A DNA stretch of 21,594 bases. It comes from DATKEU01 sp036493295. Lineage in GTDB: Bacteria > Myxococcota_A > Polyangia > Fen-1088. Each line of letters begins with the position of its first letter. Within the stretch, counting starts at the first letter, position 1. The position numbers and the translations under genes are program-made. The notes below the pieces were generated by a model. That model was not told the origin of the DNA, did not search any database, and was given only the letters and a program-made list of their open reading frames with translations. The DNA is taken from positions 1 through 21,594 of the forward strand of contig DASXQB010000080.1 in NCBI GenBank assembly GCA_036493295.1, read 5' to 3'. Positions 1 to 8,385 of this stretch are shown here, in pieces.

Positions 1-2
1 TG

Positions 3-2411
3 GGCATTTACAAGCGGCGCGGCGACTGGCTGAAGGCGGCGCAGCTGATGGTGCGGGCAGAGGCCAACACCATCAACCCGCTGGAGAAGACGCGCCTGCT
101 TTACGACGGCGGCAAGATCTTCCAGGAAAAACTGGCCGACGAGGCGCAGGCGGCGACGCTGTTCGCGCGCGTCCTGCAGCTGGATCCCGAACACGTCGAC
201 GCGGCCGAGCCACTGTCCGAGATATACTTCAAGCGCGAGGAGTGGGCGCCGCTGGTGCCGATCCTCGAAATGCTGGCCCGCAAGGCGGATCGCAAGACCA
301 ACCGCGAGCTGACGCTGCTTTATCACCGCCTGGCCAAGGCCACGGATCGGCTGGGCGACAACGACAAGGCCATCAAGTACTACAAGCAGTCGTACGATCT
401 CGATTCGACGTACTTGCCGACGCTGGTGGATCGAGCGGCGCTGCTTTATCGCCTGGAACACTGGGATGACGCCTTCCGCATCTACCAGACCATCCTGGTT
501 CACCACCGCGACGCGCAGAAGGACGACGAGATCGTCGACATCTTCTTCCGCCTGGGCCGCATCAAGCTGAAGCTGGGCGAGCGCACCAAGGCGGTGAACA
601 TGTTCGAGAAGGCGCTGGAGATTCAGCCCGGCCACCGGCAGACCTTGGGCGCGCTGACCGACCTTTACACCGACGCCGGCGACTTCGAGGCGGTGATCAA
701 ACAAAAGCGCGCCTTGCTGTCGTCGCCGGCCACCGACAGCGACGAGAAGTTCAATTTGTCCGAGCAGATTGCCCAGATCTACAAAGACAAGCTGAACAAC
801 CCGCAGAAGGCCATCGCCGCGCACCTGGAGGCGCTGAACCACAAGCCGACCGACCGGCAGCTCTTGCACAACCTCCTCGACCTCTTCAGCGACACCAAGC
901 AGTGGAAGAAGGCGATGGAGATCCTGACCAAGCTCGGCGAGCTGGAGGACGGCAAGCTGAAGGCGCGGTACCTGGTGGCGGCCGGCAACATCGCCAACTA
1001 CGAGCTGCATTCAACCGACGACGCGGTCGAGCTTTACAACCAGGCGCTGGATCATGATCCCGACGACCTGAAGGCGTTCGAGCGCATCGACAAGATCATG
1101 ACGGCCAAGAAGGATTGGCAGAACCAGGAGCGCAACTACCGCAAGATGATCAAGCGCATCGGGCAGGATCCGCCGGCCGACAAGAAGCCGACGCAGGTCG
1201 CCCTGTGGCACGCGCTGGGCGAGATCTATCGCTCGCGGCAGAAGAATTACAAGGCGGCGGTGGCGGCGTTCGAGGTCTGCGTGCAGCTGGATCCAACCGC
1301 GGTGGCGCGGCACCAGATCCTGGCCGAGCTTTATCAGCTGTCAGGTCCCGACACCTACGACAAGGCGGTGCAGGAGTACCGGCACCTGGTGCGGTCGACG
1401 GACGACTTCGGCCAGATGGCGATTCACATGAAGACGCTGCGCCGGCTGTTCGTGGACATGCGGCAGTACGACCGCGCGTGGTGCGTGACGGCGGCGCTGG
1501 TGTTCTTGCGCAAGGCCGACGCCGAGGAGCAGCAGTTCTTCGAGCAGTACCGGGCCAAGGGCTTCGTGCGGGCCAAGGCGCGCATGACCGAAGAGCTGTG
1601 GGTGAAGAACGTCTATCACCCCAACGAGGACCGCTATATCTCGCACGTGTTCGCCACCGTCAGTCAGGGCGTGGCGTCGCTGCGGGCGCGCGAGCACAAA
1701 GAGTGGGGGCTCAAGCGCAAGGACCGGCGCGACGTGACCACCGACCAGCTCTTGTTCAGCAAGGTCTTCAACTACGTCAATCAGGTGCTGGGCGTGCCGC
1801 AGCCGGAGCTGTATCTGCGGCCGGAGATCCCGGGCGAGATCGACATGGCCAACGCGCGCGAGAAGAATCACATGATTCCTTCGTTCGTCATCGGGGCCAG
1901 CCTGCTGCAAGGACGGCCGGAGAAGGAGCTCGCCTACGTCATCGGCAAGAAGCTGACCATGATGCGGCCGGATCACTTCGTGCGCTGGCCGATGGTGGTG
2001 CCGACCACCGCCGAGCTGAAGGTGGTGTTCCTGGCGGCGCTGCGTTTGGTGCAGCCGAAGTTCGAGGTGCGGGCCGACCTGCAACAGCCGGTGGGTCAGT
2101 ATGTCGATCACCTGCGCAAGGTGATCCCGCCGCAGAACATGGAGCAGCTGGGCGTGGTGGTGCAGCGCTTTATCGCCGCCAAGGGCGAGGCCGATCTGCA
2201 CAAGTGGTCGAACGCGGTGGACATGACGTCGACGCGAGCCGGTTACTTGATGTGCAACGATCTCGACGTGGCCGTGCGACTGGTGCAATCGGAGCCGGTC
2301 ACCGTCGGTGTGGTCGAGCCGAAAGAGAAGATCAAAGACCTCATCAACTGGTCCATCTCCGACGAGTACTTCACGTTGCGCGAGCACCTGGGCCTGGTCA
2401 TCGGGCAGTAG
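3..2411 (+). CDS. Large TPR-repeat protein with C-terminal pseudo-M48 peptidase-like domain (5' partial)
   Basis: The frame is open from the first bases of the window, so the N-terminus lies upstream; 802 residues are visible and an internal ATG at 48 is not taken as the start. Roughly the first 480 residues are helical tandem TPR units, with recurring signatures such as AxxxFxxxLxLDPxHxxA, KAxxYYKQSYDLD and KAVNMFEKALEIQPG. TPR arrays are protein-protein scaffolds. The last ~280 residues (about nt 1560-2408) differ: a segment resembling M48 peptidases (a PELYLRPE strand, a GxSLLQGRPEKELAYVIGKKL helix, then an RAGYLMCNDLDVA segment). At the place where M48 enzymes carry HExxH this protein has KKLTM, so zinc binding and catalysis are not expected. 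No signal peptide can be judged. It is followed after 18 bp by rny. The TPR call is firm; the M48 relationship is by eye. Confidence 0.85.
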   Translation, partial: GIYKRRGDWLKAAQLMVRAEANTINPLEKTRLLYDGGKIFQEKLADEAQAATLFARVLQLDPEHVDAAEPLSEIYFKREEWAPLVPILEMLARKADRKTNRELTLLYHRLAKATDRLGDNDKAIKYYKQSYDLDSTYLPTLVDRAALLYRLEHWDDAFRIYQTILVHHRDAQKDDEIVDIFFRLGRIKLKLGERTKAVNMFEKALEIQPGHRQTLGALTDLYTDAGDFEAVIKQKRALLSSPATDSDEKFNLSEQIAQIYKDKLNNPQKAIAAHLEALNHKPTDRQLLHNLLDLFSDTKQWKKAMEILTKLGELEDGKLKARYLVAAGNIANYELHSTDDAVELYNQALDHDPDDLKAFERIDKIMTAKKDWQNQERNYRKMIKRIGQDPPADKKPTQVALWHALGEIYRSRQKNYKAAVAAFEVCVQLDPTAVARHQILAELYQLSGPDTYDKAVQEYRHLVRSTDDFGQMAIHMKTLRRLFVDMRQYDRAWCVTAALVFLRKADAEEQQFFEQYRAKGFVRAKARMTEELWVKNVYHPNEDRYISHVFATVSQGVASLRAREHKEWGLKRKDRRDVTTDQLLFSKVFNYVNQVLGVPQPELYLRPEIPGEIDMANAREKNHMIPSFVIGASLLQGRPEKELAYVIGKKLTMMRPDHFVRWPMVVPTTAELKVVFLAALRLVQPKFEVRADLQQPVGQYVDHLRKVIPPQNMEQLGVVVQRFIAAKGEADLHKWSNAVDMTSTRAGYLMCNDLDVAVRLVQSEPVTVGVVEPKEKIKDLINWSISDEYFTLREHLGLVIGQ

Positions 2412-2429
2412 AGGAACTGGCGGCGCCGC

Positions 2430-4001
2430 ATGTCTTTGGGCCTGCTGATCGCGCTTGCGGCTGCCTTGGTGGCGGCGGGAGTTCTTCTGGGCCGGTTGGT
2501 GGCGCGGCGGCGGGCGGAGGCGTGGTCGGCGGGGGTTCGGCAGGTCACCCAGGCCATCGCCGCGGCGGCGGCCACCGAGCGGGCGGAGATCTTGCGCACG
2601 GCCGAGGTCGGGGCGCGCGAAGAAGCCCGCGGTCTGGGCGCGGCGTTCGAGACGTTCTGTCAGGTGCGCGAGGCCGAGCTGGCGACGGCGCAAGCGCGCG
2701 TGAGCAAGAGAGCCGACGACCAGGCCGCGCGCGGCGCCGGGGCCGCGACCAGACGTCAGGGCCAGGGCGAAGCGAAGGCCCGCGCCGAAGCGCGCGAAAA
2801 GGAAGCAGGGACCTCGCGCAGCGAAGCCAGCGCGCACGCCCGCGCCGCCCACGCCGCCCTTGAACAGCGGGCCGGCGAGACCAAGGCGGCGCTGCGCGCG
2901 GCGCTGGTGGACAGCGAGCTGGAGGACACCCGCCTCGGCGCCGCCCAGTCGTTGCGCGCCGTCGATCAAGTTCCGCCGGACGAGCGCGCGCGCGACGCCC
3001 AGCGCATCATGGGCATCGCGGTGGGACGCTTTTCGGGCCATTACCTGACCGAGCGTTTGCTGTCGACCATCCCGCTGCCTGTCGGTCCGGCGGCCGAAGC
3101 GATGGTGGGGCCTGACGAGGCCAACCTGCGGGCCATCGAATCGGTGGCCGGCGTGAAGCTGTCGTTGCTGGAATCGCGCGACGCCATTCGGCTGGAGGGC
3201 CTCGATGGCGTCGGCCGCGAGGTGGCGCGGCGCTGCCTTGGCCGCATGAGCCGCGCCCCCGCCGGAACGGTGATCGAAGCGGGGCGCGTCGCCGAGACCG
3301 CGCGCGAGATCGCCGTCAACCTGGACCGCGAGCTCTTCGACCTTGGTCGCCGCGCCTTCGCCGATCTGGAAATTCCCGCCGCCCACGCCGAGATCGTCAA
3401 GCTGGTCGGCCGCCTCAACTACCGCACCAGCTTCACCCAGAACCAGTGGAAGCACGCCGTCGAGGCGGCCTTCCTGTGCGGGATGATGGCGGAGGAACTG
3501 GATCTCGATATCAAGGTGGCCCGCCGCGCCGCTTTGATGCACGACATCGGCAAGGCTCTGACGCACGAACTCGACGGGTCGCACGCGGTGATCGGCGCCG
3601 ACTATGCACGCCGCCTGGGCGAGCAAGAGCTGGTGGCCAACGCCATCGGCGCTCACCACACCGACGAGCCTTTCAATAGCCCCTACGCCTATCTGGTCGC
3701 CGCGGCCGATGCCATGTCCGGCGCCCGCCCGGGGGCGCGCCGCCAGATGGAGGACAATTACGTCGCTCGGCTGGACGATCTGCAGCGCATCACCCGCGGC
3801 TTTCGTGGCATCGAGGAAGCGTTCGCGGTGCAGGGCGGCCGCGAGGTACGGATCTACGTCAAGGAAGACAACGTCGACGACATGGGGGCGGTGAATCTGT
3901 CGGCCGAGGTGGCCAAGAAGATCTCCGCGGAGATGACCTTCCCCGGCCAGATTCGCGTCACCGTCATCCGCGAATTCAAGGCCATCGAAACCGCCAACTG
4001 A
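2430..4001 (+). CDS. rny: Ribonuclease Y (HD-domain endoribonuclease), divergent KH loop
   Basis: Membrane-anchored endoribonuclease that starts mRNA decay in bacteria lacking or supplementing RNase E. At 523 aa it matches the usual ~520 aa. Order: N-terminal membrane helix (~2-26), Ala/Arg/Glu-rich helical region (~30-185), KH-like region (~205-275), HD domain (~330-430), conserved C-terminal tail ending PGQIRVTVIREFKAIE. Metal ligands are intact: H342, the H371-D372 pair in HDIGKA, the SHAVIGADYA histidine, the GAHHTDE histidines and the AAADAMSGARPGARR block. Oddities: the KH GxxG loop, usually GREG, reads G227-P-D-E, losing the second glycine and the basic residue; and the helical region holds glycines (GAGAATRRQGQG) that should interrupt a coiled coil. 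ATG at 2430 follows an AGAGGAA about 15 nt upstream. No other start gives the membrane helix. Family identity is near certain; full RNA-binding ability is doubtful. Confidence 0.95.
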   Translation: MSLGLLIALAAALVAAGVLLGRLVARRRAEAWSAGVRQVTQAIAAAAATERAEILRTAEVGAREEARGLGAAFETFCQVREAELATAQARVSKRADDQAARGAGAATRRQGQGEAKARAEAREKEAGTSRSEASAHARAAHAALEQRAGETKAALRAALVDSELEDTRLGAAQSLRAVDQVPPDERARDAQRIMGIAVGRFSGHYLTERLLSTIPLPVGPAAEAMVGPDEANLRAIESVAGVKLSLLESRDAIRLEGLDGVGREVARRCLGRMSRAPAGTVIEAGRVAETAREIAVNLDRELFDLGRRAFADLEIPAAHAEIVKLVGRLNYRTSFTQNQWKHAVEAAFLCGMMAEELDLDIKVARRAALMHDIGKALTHELDGSHAVIGADYARRLGEQELVANAIGAHHTDEPFNSPYAYLVAAADAMSGARPGARRQMEDNYVARLDDLQRITRGFRGIEEAFAVQGGREVRIYVKEDNVDDMGAVNLSAEVAKKISAEMTFPGQIRVTVIREFKAIETAN

Positions 4002-4028
4002 AATGGGTAGACTGCCGCCGGTTCACCC

Positions 4029-4271
4029 ATGAATGTCGTCATTCCGCCGCTGTTTTTCTATGCGCTGGGCGCGATGCTGATCGTCTTCGGCACGCTGCGC
4101 GGGCTGACCTTCGGGCGTCGCCGGCCAGAGCGCGAATTGAACGAAGAAGACACCGCCGCCCGCGCCAGCGAGCGCCGCCGTCACCTGCGCTTTGGCGTCA
4201 TCTGGGTGCTGATGGGGTTGTTCCTGATCGTCTCGACGGCGGGCGTGCTCAAGATGCGCTCGCCGTTTTAG
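4029..4271 (+). CDS. Small two-helix membrane protein, unknown function
   Basis: 80 aa starting at ATG 4029, 27 bp after rny. Two hydrophobic helices are visible, about residues 4-27 (PPLFFYALGAMLIVFGTL) and 55-74 (FGVIWVLMGLFLIVST), joined by a charged linker rich in Arg and Glu (RRRPERELNEED, ERRRH). The basic flanks suggest the linker is cytoplasmic with both termini outside. No motif of known function is recognised. The short gap after rny suggests co-transcription. Its last 23 bases overlap the 3' end of the convergent RND exporter gene. A real gene is supported by the clean membrane topology and the tight packing. The reverse reading of this stretch gives an Arg/Pro-rich peptide and is a shadow. 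Confidence 0.7.
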   Translation: MNVVIPPLFFYALGAMLIVFGTLRGLTFGRRRPERELNEEDTAARASERRRHLRFGVIWVLMGLFLIVSTAGVLKMRSPF

Positions 4272-6705
4272 TCTTCGGCTTGGACCGGCGCGCCCGCAGC
4301 AGGATGATCGCCGGCAGCGCGGCGATGGCCGCCAGCAGGCAGGCCACCTCGCCCAGGATGGCCATCGCTCCGAAGCCTTGCAGCGCCTGGTTGCGCGCCG
4401 CCAGCAGCGAGCCATAACCGACGATGGTGGTCCACGAACACAGCGCCACAGCCGCGCCGGTGGAGATGACCGCCTTGATGATGTTGCCCTCCTCGCGATA
4501 GCGGGTGACCACGTTCAAGGCATATTCAGCGCCGATACCGAAGGTGATGGGCAAGGCGATGAAGTTCAGGAACGTCACCCGCACGCCGGCCCATCCCGCC
4601 GCGCCCACCATGATCAGCACGCCGAGCAAAAGCGTGCTCACCGCCGCCACCGCCGTTATCGGCGGGCGGATGATGATGAGGATGATCAACAAAACAGCGA
4701 TCAGAGACACGCCGGTGGCGATGGGCCCGTCGTGCAGGACCGAACGGATCATCGCCCCGAACACCACCGCCGAGCCGGAGGTCTCCAGCGTCTTGCCGTT
4801 CGGCAGATGCAGGTATTGGAGAACAGCGGCGATGCGCAGCAGGTCGCGGCCGCTCCACACGGACAGGCCCTTCTCGGGCGGATAGACCAGCACCACCCGG
4901 CCGACGGTGCCGTCCACCTCGGTGAACGGCCGCCGAGCGATGGGCGGCAGGTCCGACGGGCCCACCTCGCGCAGCTCGTCGGGGGGATCGACTTGCTTGA
5001 GCTCGTCGCGCTCTTTTCCTTCCAAGACGTCCAGCGCCGGGTCGCGCGCCAGCTTGCGGATCTGGGCGATGATCTTCAGCTTGCGCTGCTGTTCTTCGGA
5101 CGTCCCGGGCAAAAGGTCGTAGATGGTGGCGATCTGGCCGATGACGTCCGGTCCCGGCAGGTCGGCGTCTTGCTTGCGGATGGTGGCCTTCACCGACTCC
5201 ACTTCGTCCAACCGATCGGCCAGGATGATGGTGGGGGACGGCCAGCGCCCGAAGATCTTGTCGAAGCTTTGGTTGAACTGCTTGGTCGATTCAGAGGTGT
5301 CGATCTTCGAGTTCAATTTGCGGAAGTCGTATTCGAACGGATCTTTCAGAAAGTGGGTCATGCCGAACACGGCCAGCAACGCCGCGGAGCCGAACACGAT
5401 CGCGGTGGGTTTCGGGTTGTGGCCGATCCAGCGCGCCAGCGGCCCCAGATCCAGCGGCGGGCGTGGTGTGCCCGTGTCTTCGGCACTGCGGCGATCCAGC
5501 AGCGTCAGCAGCGCCGGCAGCACCGTGAACGTGGCCGCCCAGCAGGCCAACGCCCCTGCCGCGCCCATCACGCCGAACTGGTAGAACCCGCGAAAGCTGG
5601 TGACCATCAACGACGCGTACGCCGCCGACGCGGCGATCGACGCCACCAGCGTGCCGCGCCAGACGCCGCCGATTGCCGTACGCAGAGACTCGTCGGCTGA
5701 CAGTCCCTGGGCGCGGTGCTCTTCATAGCGCGACATCAGGACGATGGCGTAGTTGATGCCGTTGCCCACGATGATCGAACCCAGGAACGCCGTCGACGAA
5801 TTCAAGTATCCAAACGACAGATCGGCCACCGCGAAAGCCACGATGGCGCCCACCCCAGCCGGGATGCCGGTCAGTGGAATGGCGCGAAAACGCCTGAAAT
5901 AGAGCCCGATCGACAGACCCACCAGGCACAAGCAGGTGATGGTGACCGACAAGATGTCGCGCTCGACGGCGTGGCGGGCGGCGATGGCGGTGGTGACCGG
6001 CCCGGCGATCTCGGCGGTCATCTGCGGGTGATAGCGCGACGGCGGGTCGGCGGCGATGAGCTCGCCGGCCGCCTTCCACAGCGCCTCGCCGGCGTTCTCC
6101 ACGAACAGGCCGCCGGGCGGCAGGGCGGCGATCCACAGGTACTGTCCGTTGTTGCTGCTGAACAGACCGTCGGGGAATCGATCGTCGATGCTGTTCTTTT
6201 TACCGATGCGCTTTTGCATCGAATCCAGCGATTCGTCGTCGCCCAGCGAGACAAACAGCGGGTTCTTGCGCTTGCTGATCTCGGTGCGCAGGCGATCGCG
6301 GATGCCTTCCAGGTCGTCTTCCGAGACGTACAACCATTTGTTGCGCTGGAAGAAGTCGCGAACGTCGCGGACGTTGTAGGCGGCCAGGGCCGCCACCGAC
6401 GGTGGCAAGGCGCGCAGCTTGGCGGTCAGCGCCTCGGCATAGCGCTGGTTGGCCGCCGGATCGGGCGAGCGAATGCCGATCAGCAGCAGCGACAGATCGC
6501 CCAGCCGCTTTTGGGTCCGGGCCAGGGCCACCACGCCGGGGTCATTGCTGGGCAAGAGCTCGGAAAAGGCGGTGCGCAGCTTCAGCCGCTTGGCCAGCAG
6601 CGTCCCACCGGCCCCGATCAAAGCGGCCAGGAACAGGACCAGCACGGGATTGCTGGCCACCCATCGGTGGTAGCGGGTTACACCGCTCGACGGTGGCGAA
6701 GACAT
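4249..6705 (-). CDS. RND-superfamily (MMPL/HpnN-like) membrane exporter
   Basis: 818 aa with the duplicated MMPL layout: one N-terminal helix (VLVLFLAALIGAGGTLLA), a ~200-residue periplasmic domain, five helices, a linker, then a second helix/periplasmic-domain/five-helix unit, about 12 membrane segments in all. The two half-site motifs are IVGNGINYAIVLMSRYEEH in the first half and FGIGAEYALNVVTRYREEG in the second, the standard fourth-helix signature of the family. MMPL/HpnN proteins use proton-motive force to move lipids or other hydrophobic molecules across the envelope; HpnN moves hopanoids. No periplasmic adaptor or hopanoid enzyme lies nearby, so the substrate is unknown. The start is ATG at 6703-6705, with only a weak upstream purine stretch. 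The gene diverges from the Omp85-like gene and overlaps the small membrane protein convergently by 23 bp. Lipid export is inferred from the family. Confidence 0.9.
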   Translation of the reverse strand: MSSPPSSGVTRYHRWVASNPVLVLFLAALIGAGGTLLAKRLKLRTAFSELLPSNDPGVVALARTQKRLGDLSLLLIGIRSPDPAANQRYAEALTAKLRALPPSVAALAAYNVRDVRDFFQRNKWLYVSEDDLEGIRDRLRTEISKRKNPLFVSLGDDESLDSMQKRIGKKNSIDDRFPDGLFSSNNGQYLWIAALPPGGLFVENAGEALWKAAGELIAADPPSRYHPQMTAEIAGPVTTAIAARHAVERDILSVTITCLCLVGLSIGLYFRRFRAIPLTGIPAGVGAIVAFAVADLSFGYLNSSTAFLGSIIVGNGINYAIVLMSRYEEHRAQGLSADESLRTAIGGVWRGTLVASIAASAAYASLMVTSFRGFYQFGVMGAAGALACWAATFTVLPALLTLLDRRSAEDTGTPRPPLDLGPLARWIGHNPKPTAIVFGSAALLAVFGMTHFLKDPFEYDFRKLNSKIDTSESTKQFNQSFDKIFGRWPSPTIILADRLDEVESVKATIRKQDADLPGPDVIGQIATIYDLLPGTSEEQQRKLKIIAQIRKLARDPALDVLEGKERDELKQVDPPDELREVGPSDLPPIARRPFTEVDGTVGRVVLVYPPEKGLSVWSGRDLLRIAAVLQYLHLPNGKTLETSGSAVVFGAMIRSVLHDGPIATGVSLIAVLLIILIIIRPPITAVAAVSTLLLGVLIMVGAAGWAGVRVTFLNFIALPITFGIGAEYALNVVTRYREEGNIIKAVISTGAAVALCSWTTIVGYGSLLAARNQALQGFGAMAILGEVACLLAAIAALPAIILLRARRSKPKTKTASAS

Positions 6706-6729
6706 GGGGCTGAAAGCTACCAGGGATTG

Positions 6730-6752
6730 CGGTCGATCGGGAGTTTCGACCG
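6730..6752. promoter_or_regulatory. Inverted repeat in the divergent RND/Omp85 promoter region
   Basis: The 113 bp between the divergent starts (6706-6818) contain CGGTCGA at 6730-6736 and its exact reverse complement TCGACCG at 6746-6752, separated by 9 nt. This has the form of an operator for a dimeric regulator that could serve both genes. A TACACT at 6770-6775 could be a -10 for the plus-strand gene, but no convincing -35 accompanies it. Function is a guess from position and symmetry. Confidence 0.3.
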
Positions 6753-6818
6753 TCGGAGAGGGCTCTGCCTACACTGTCGGTCAGCTCGATAGGTTTACGT
6801 GCTGCTGCTGTCGATCGT

Positions 6819-8213
6819 ATGCTTCGATGGATGCGCCTATTTAGCTTGGATTGGTCCGGGCGCGCGGTTCCCCCCGCCGCGACCCTGCTCCTGCTTCTCT
6901 GCTCGACCCGCGCCTTCGCCGTGGGCGAGGTGATCACCGACGTGCGCGTCTTGGACAATCAGCGGACGGAGGAAGACACCATCCGTTCGATCGCCGGCGT
7001 CAAGATCGGCGACACGCTGGACCTGGACACGCTGGAGACGGTGCGCGAACGCCTGAACAGCTCGGGCCTCTTCGCCGACACCAACGTCTGGTGGGAACAG
7101 GCAGGCGCCGGCGTGCGCATCAACATCGCGGTCAAGGACAAGTTCCCCTGGGCGCCAGTGCCGACCGCCAGCTGGTCGGCGAACAACAGAGCGATCGGTC
7201 TTCTGTTCGTCCACGGCAACCTTTTTGGTCGCGGCAAGCAAATGGTGATTGGCGGCCGTCTGGCCGATCTCGACTCAGGCGCCGTGATGGCCTACCGCGA
7301 TCCCGCGTTGTTCGGAAGCTGGATCTACTGGCAGCTCCAGGGCAGTTACAAACGCGAGATTTTACCGGAGTACGACCCGGTGGTGCTAGCGCCCGACAAC
7401 CCGATCCGGCAGACCACCCTCACCACCTTCGCCGTCGAGCCGCAGATCGGCGTCGCCTGGTTGCGACGGGTGAAGACGCAGGTGGCGTGGCGGCTGTCGA
7501 AGGTCGAGGTGGGCGACAACGCGTCGGTCGACGCCGCGGGCCAGCCGACTCAGCTTGCGACCCGCGGCGCTGTGGTGGGCATGGGCCGCGCCGGCGTCAC
7601 GTTCGATTTTCGCGCCCGCGAATTTGCGGTGATGACCGGCTCCGCGCTGAGCGGCGGGATCGACGTCGCCAATCCCGGGTTCAAGAGCGACCTGACGTTC
7701 TGGCGTATCGGCGCCAGTTACGAACAAGGGGTGAAGTTTTTTCGCAGCCACAACTTCATCTACAACGTCGGCGGCACAATAGGAGGCAACCTGCCGTTGT
7801 GGATGGAGAACACCGCCGGTGGCCCCGATTTGCGCGGGTACCTTACGCAGCAGTTCCGCGGCGACAGCCAGCTGACTGCGAAGGTCGAGTACCACTTCCC
7901 GTTGTTCTCCATCGGGTCGCTGGACTTCCGGGCGCTGGGCTTTTATGACGCCACGGCGATCTGGTTCCGTTCGCTGCCGAACATGTACCCGACCGGCGAC
8001 GCCTTCGGATATCGCATTCGCGACACGCCCGACCAGCGCACGTTCCCACAGGAGATCAAGCAAGGGTTCGACCTGAGCCGCGACATCCACACCGACGTGG
8101 GCGCCGGTCTGCGCTTCTTCTTGCGATCAGTGGCCGTGCCGCTGGTCGGATTCGACGCCGGCTACGGAATCGAGGCGCGGACCTGGCGTTACCTCTTGAT
8201 TGTCGGCGCGTGA
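6819..8213 (+). CDS. Omp85/BamA-TamA superfamily outer-membrane barrel protein, single POTRA
   Basis: 464 aa. A signal peptide is visible (basic start, hydrophobic PPAATLLLLLCSTRAFA, likely cleaved after AFA at about residue 34). Next comes a single POTRA-like domain (~36-112: ITDVRVLDNQRTEEDTIRSI, then a LNSSGLFADTNVWW strand and VKDKFPW), then a ~350-residue region of alternating aromatic strands. The Omp85 signature is near the C-terminal third: DLRGYLTQQFRGDSQLTAKV followed by EYHFPL. Family members insert or secrete proteins, or move lipids, at the outer membrane. BamA has five POTRA domains and TamA three, so this is a short accessory member rather than the essential BamA. Start ATG 6819 is taken because it gives the full signal peptide; ATG 6831 is also possible. 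A strong hairpin follows the stop. Confidence 0.88.
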   Translation: MLRWMRLFSLDWSGRAVPPAATLLLLLCSTRAFAVGEVITDVRVLDNQRTEEDTIRSIAGVKIGDTLDLDTLETVRERLNSSGLFADTNVWWEQAGAGVRINIAVKDKFPWAPVPTASWSANNRAIGLLFVHGNLFGRGKQMVIGGRLADLDSGAVMAYRDPALFGSWIYWQLQGSYKREILPEYDPVVLAPDNPIRQTTLTTFAVEPQIGVAWLRRVKTQVAWRLSKVEVGDNASVDAAGQPTQLATRGAVVGMGRAGVTFDFRAREFAVMTGSALSGGIDVANPGFKSDLTFWRIGASYEQGVKFFRSHNFIYNVGGTIGGNLPLWMENTAGGPDLRGYLTQQFRGDSQLTAKVEYHFPLFSIGSLDFRALGFYDATAIWFRSLPNMYPTGDAFGYRIRDTPDQRTFPQEIKQGFDLSRDIHTDVGAGLRFFLRSVAVPLVGFDAGYGIEARTWRYLLIVGA

Positions 8214-8220
8214 CAGGGTG

Positions 8221-8252
8221 ACCAGCGGGTGACAACCACATCACCCGTTGGT
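8221..8252 (+). terminator. Strong hairpin just after the Omp85 gene (terminator-like, no U tract)
   Basis: ACCAGCGGGTGA (8221-8232) pairs with TCACCCGTTGGT (8241-8252) across an 8-nt loop. The 12-bp stem has one G-U wobble and starts 8 nt after the stop codon. This position and strength suit transcription termination or 3'-end protection of the Omp85 mRNA. No run of Ts follows (GTCGGAAAGTAAAC), so it is not a classical intrinsic terminator. Confidence 0.5.
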
Positions 8253-8273
8253 GTCGGAAAGTAAACTCTTCGG

Positions 8274-8291
8274 GTGGTGAAGGTTCACCAC
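8274..8291. promoter_or_regulatory. 18-bp palindrome upstream of the CDP-polyol cluster
   Basis: GTGGTGAAGGTTCACCAC consists of two perfect 8-bp arms around GG, a typical dimeric-operator form. It lies 95 bp upstream of the HAD gene that opens the cluster. GGTGA/TCACC arms recur at 8217, 8228 and 8241, so the region may be a multi-site operator. The remainder of 8214-8385 holds a smaller CTTCG-C-CGAAG palindrome (8301-8311), a TAGGAATAT that could be a -10 (8319-8327), and a TGGCGT/ACGCCA inverted repeat (8354-8359/8377-8382) abutting the start codon. No ribosome-binding site is obvious. Confidence 0.4.
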
Positions 8292-8385
8292 TGGCAGACC
8301 CTTCGCCGAAGCGTGGGCTAGGAATATCCACCGCTTAGCGCCGGACGAGGTCGTGGCGTGTGGGTTGCTCCTGTAAACGCCAACG

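Noticed and set aside
1115..2863. 582-codon plus-strand frame crossing the TPR/rny boundary
   Set aside because: Gly/Arg/Ala-rich shadow frame out of phase with both real genes; I also considered whether it signalled a frameshift in rny, but rny keeps its normal length in one frame.
1341..3659. 772-codon open frame on the minus strand opposite the TPR and rny genes
   Set aside because: Composition is His/Arg/Gln/Gly-rich with no domain pattern, and it spans two well-supported plus-strand genes; it is a codon-bias shadow.
4378..5700. 440-codon plus-strand open frame inside the RND exporter gene
   Set aside because: Arg/Gln/His-rich without hydrophobic segments or motifs, while the minus strand gives a full 12-helix transporter.
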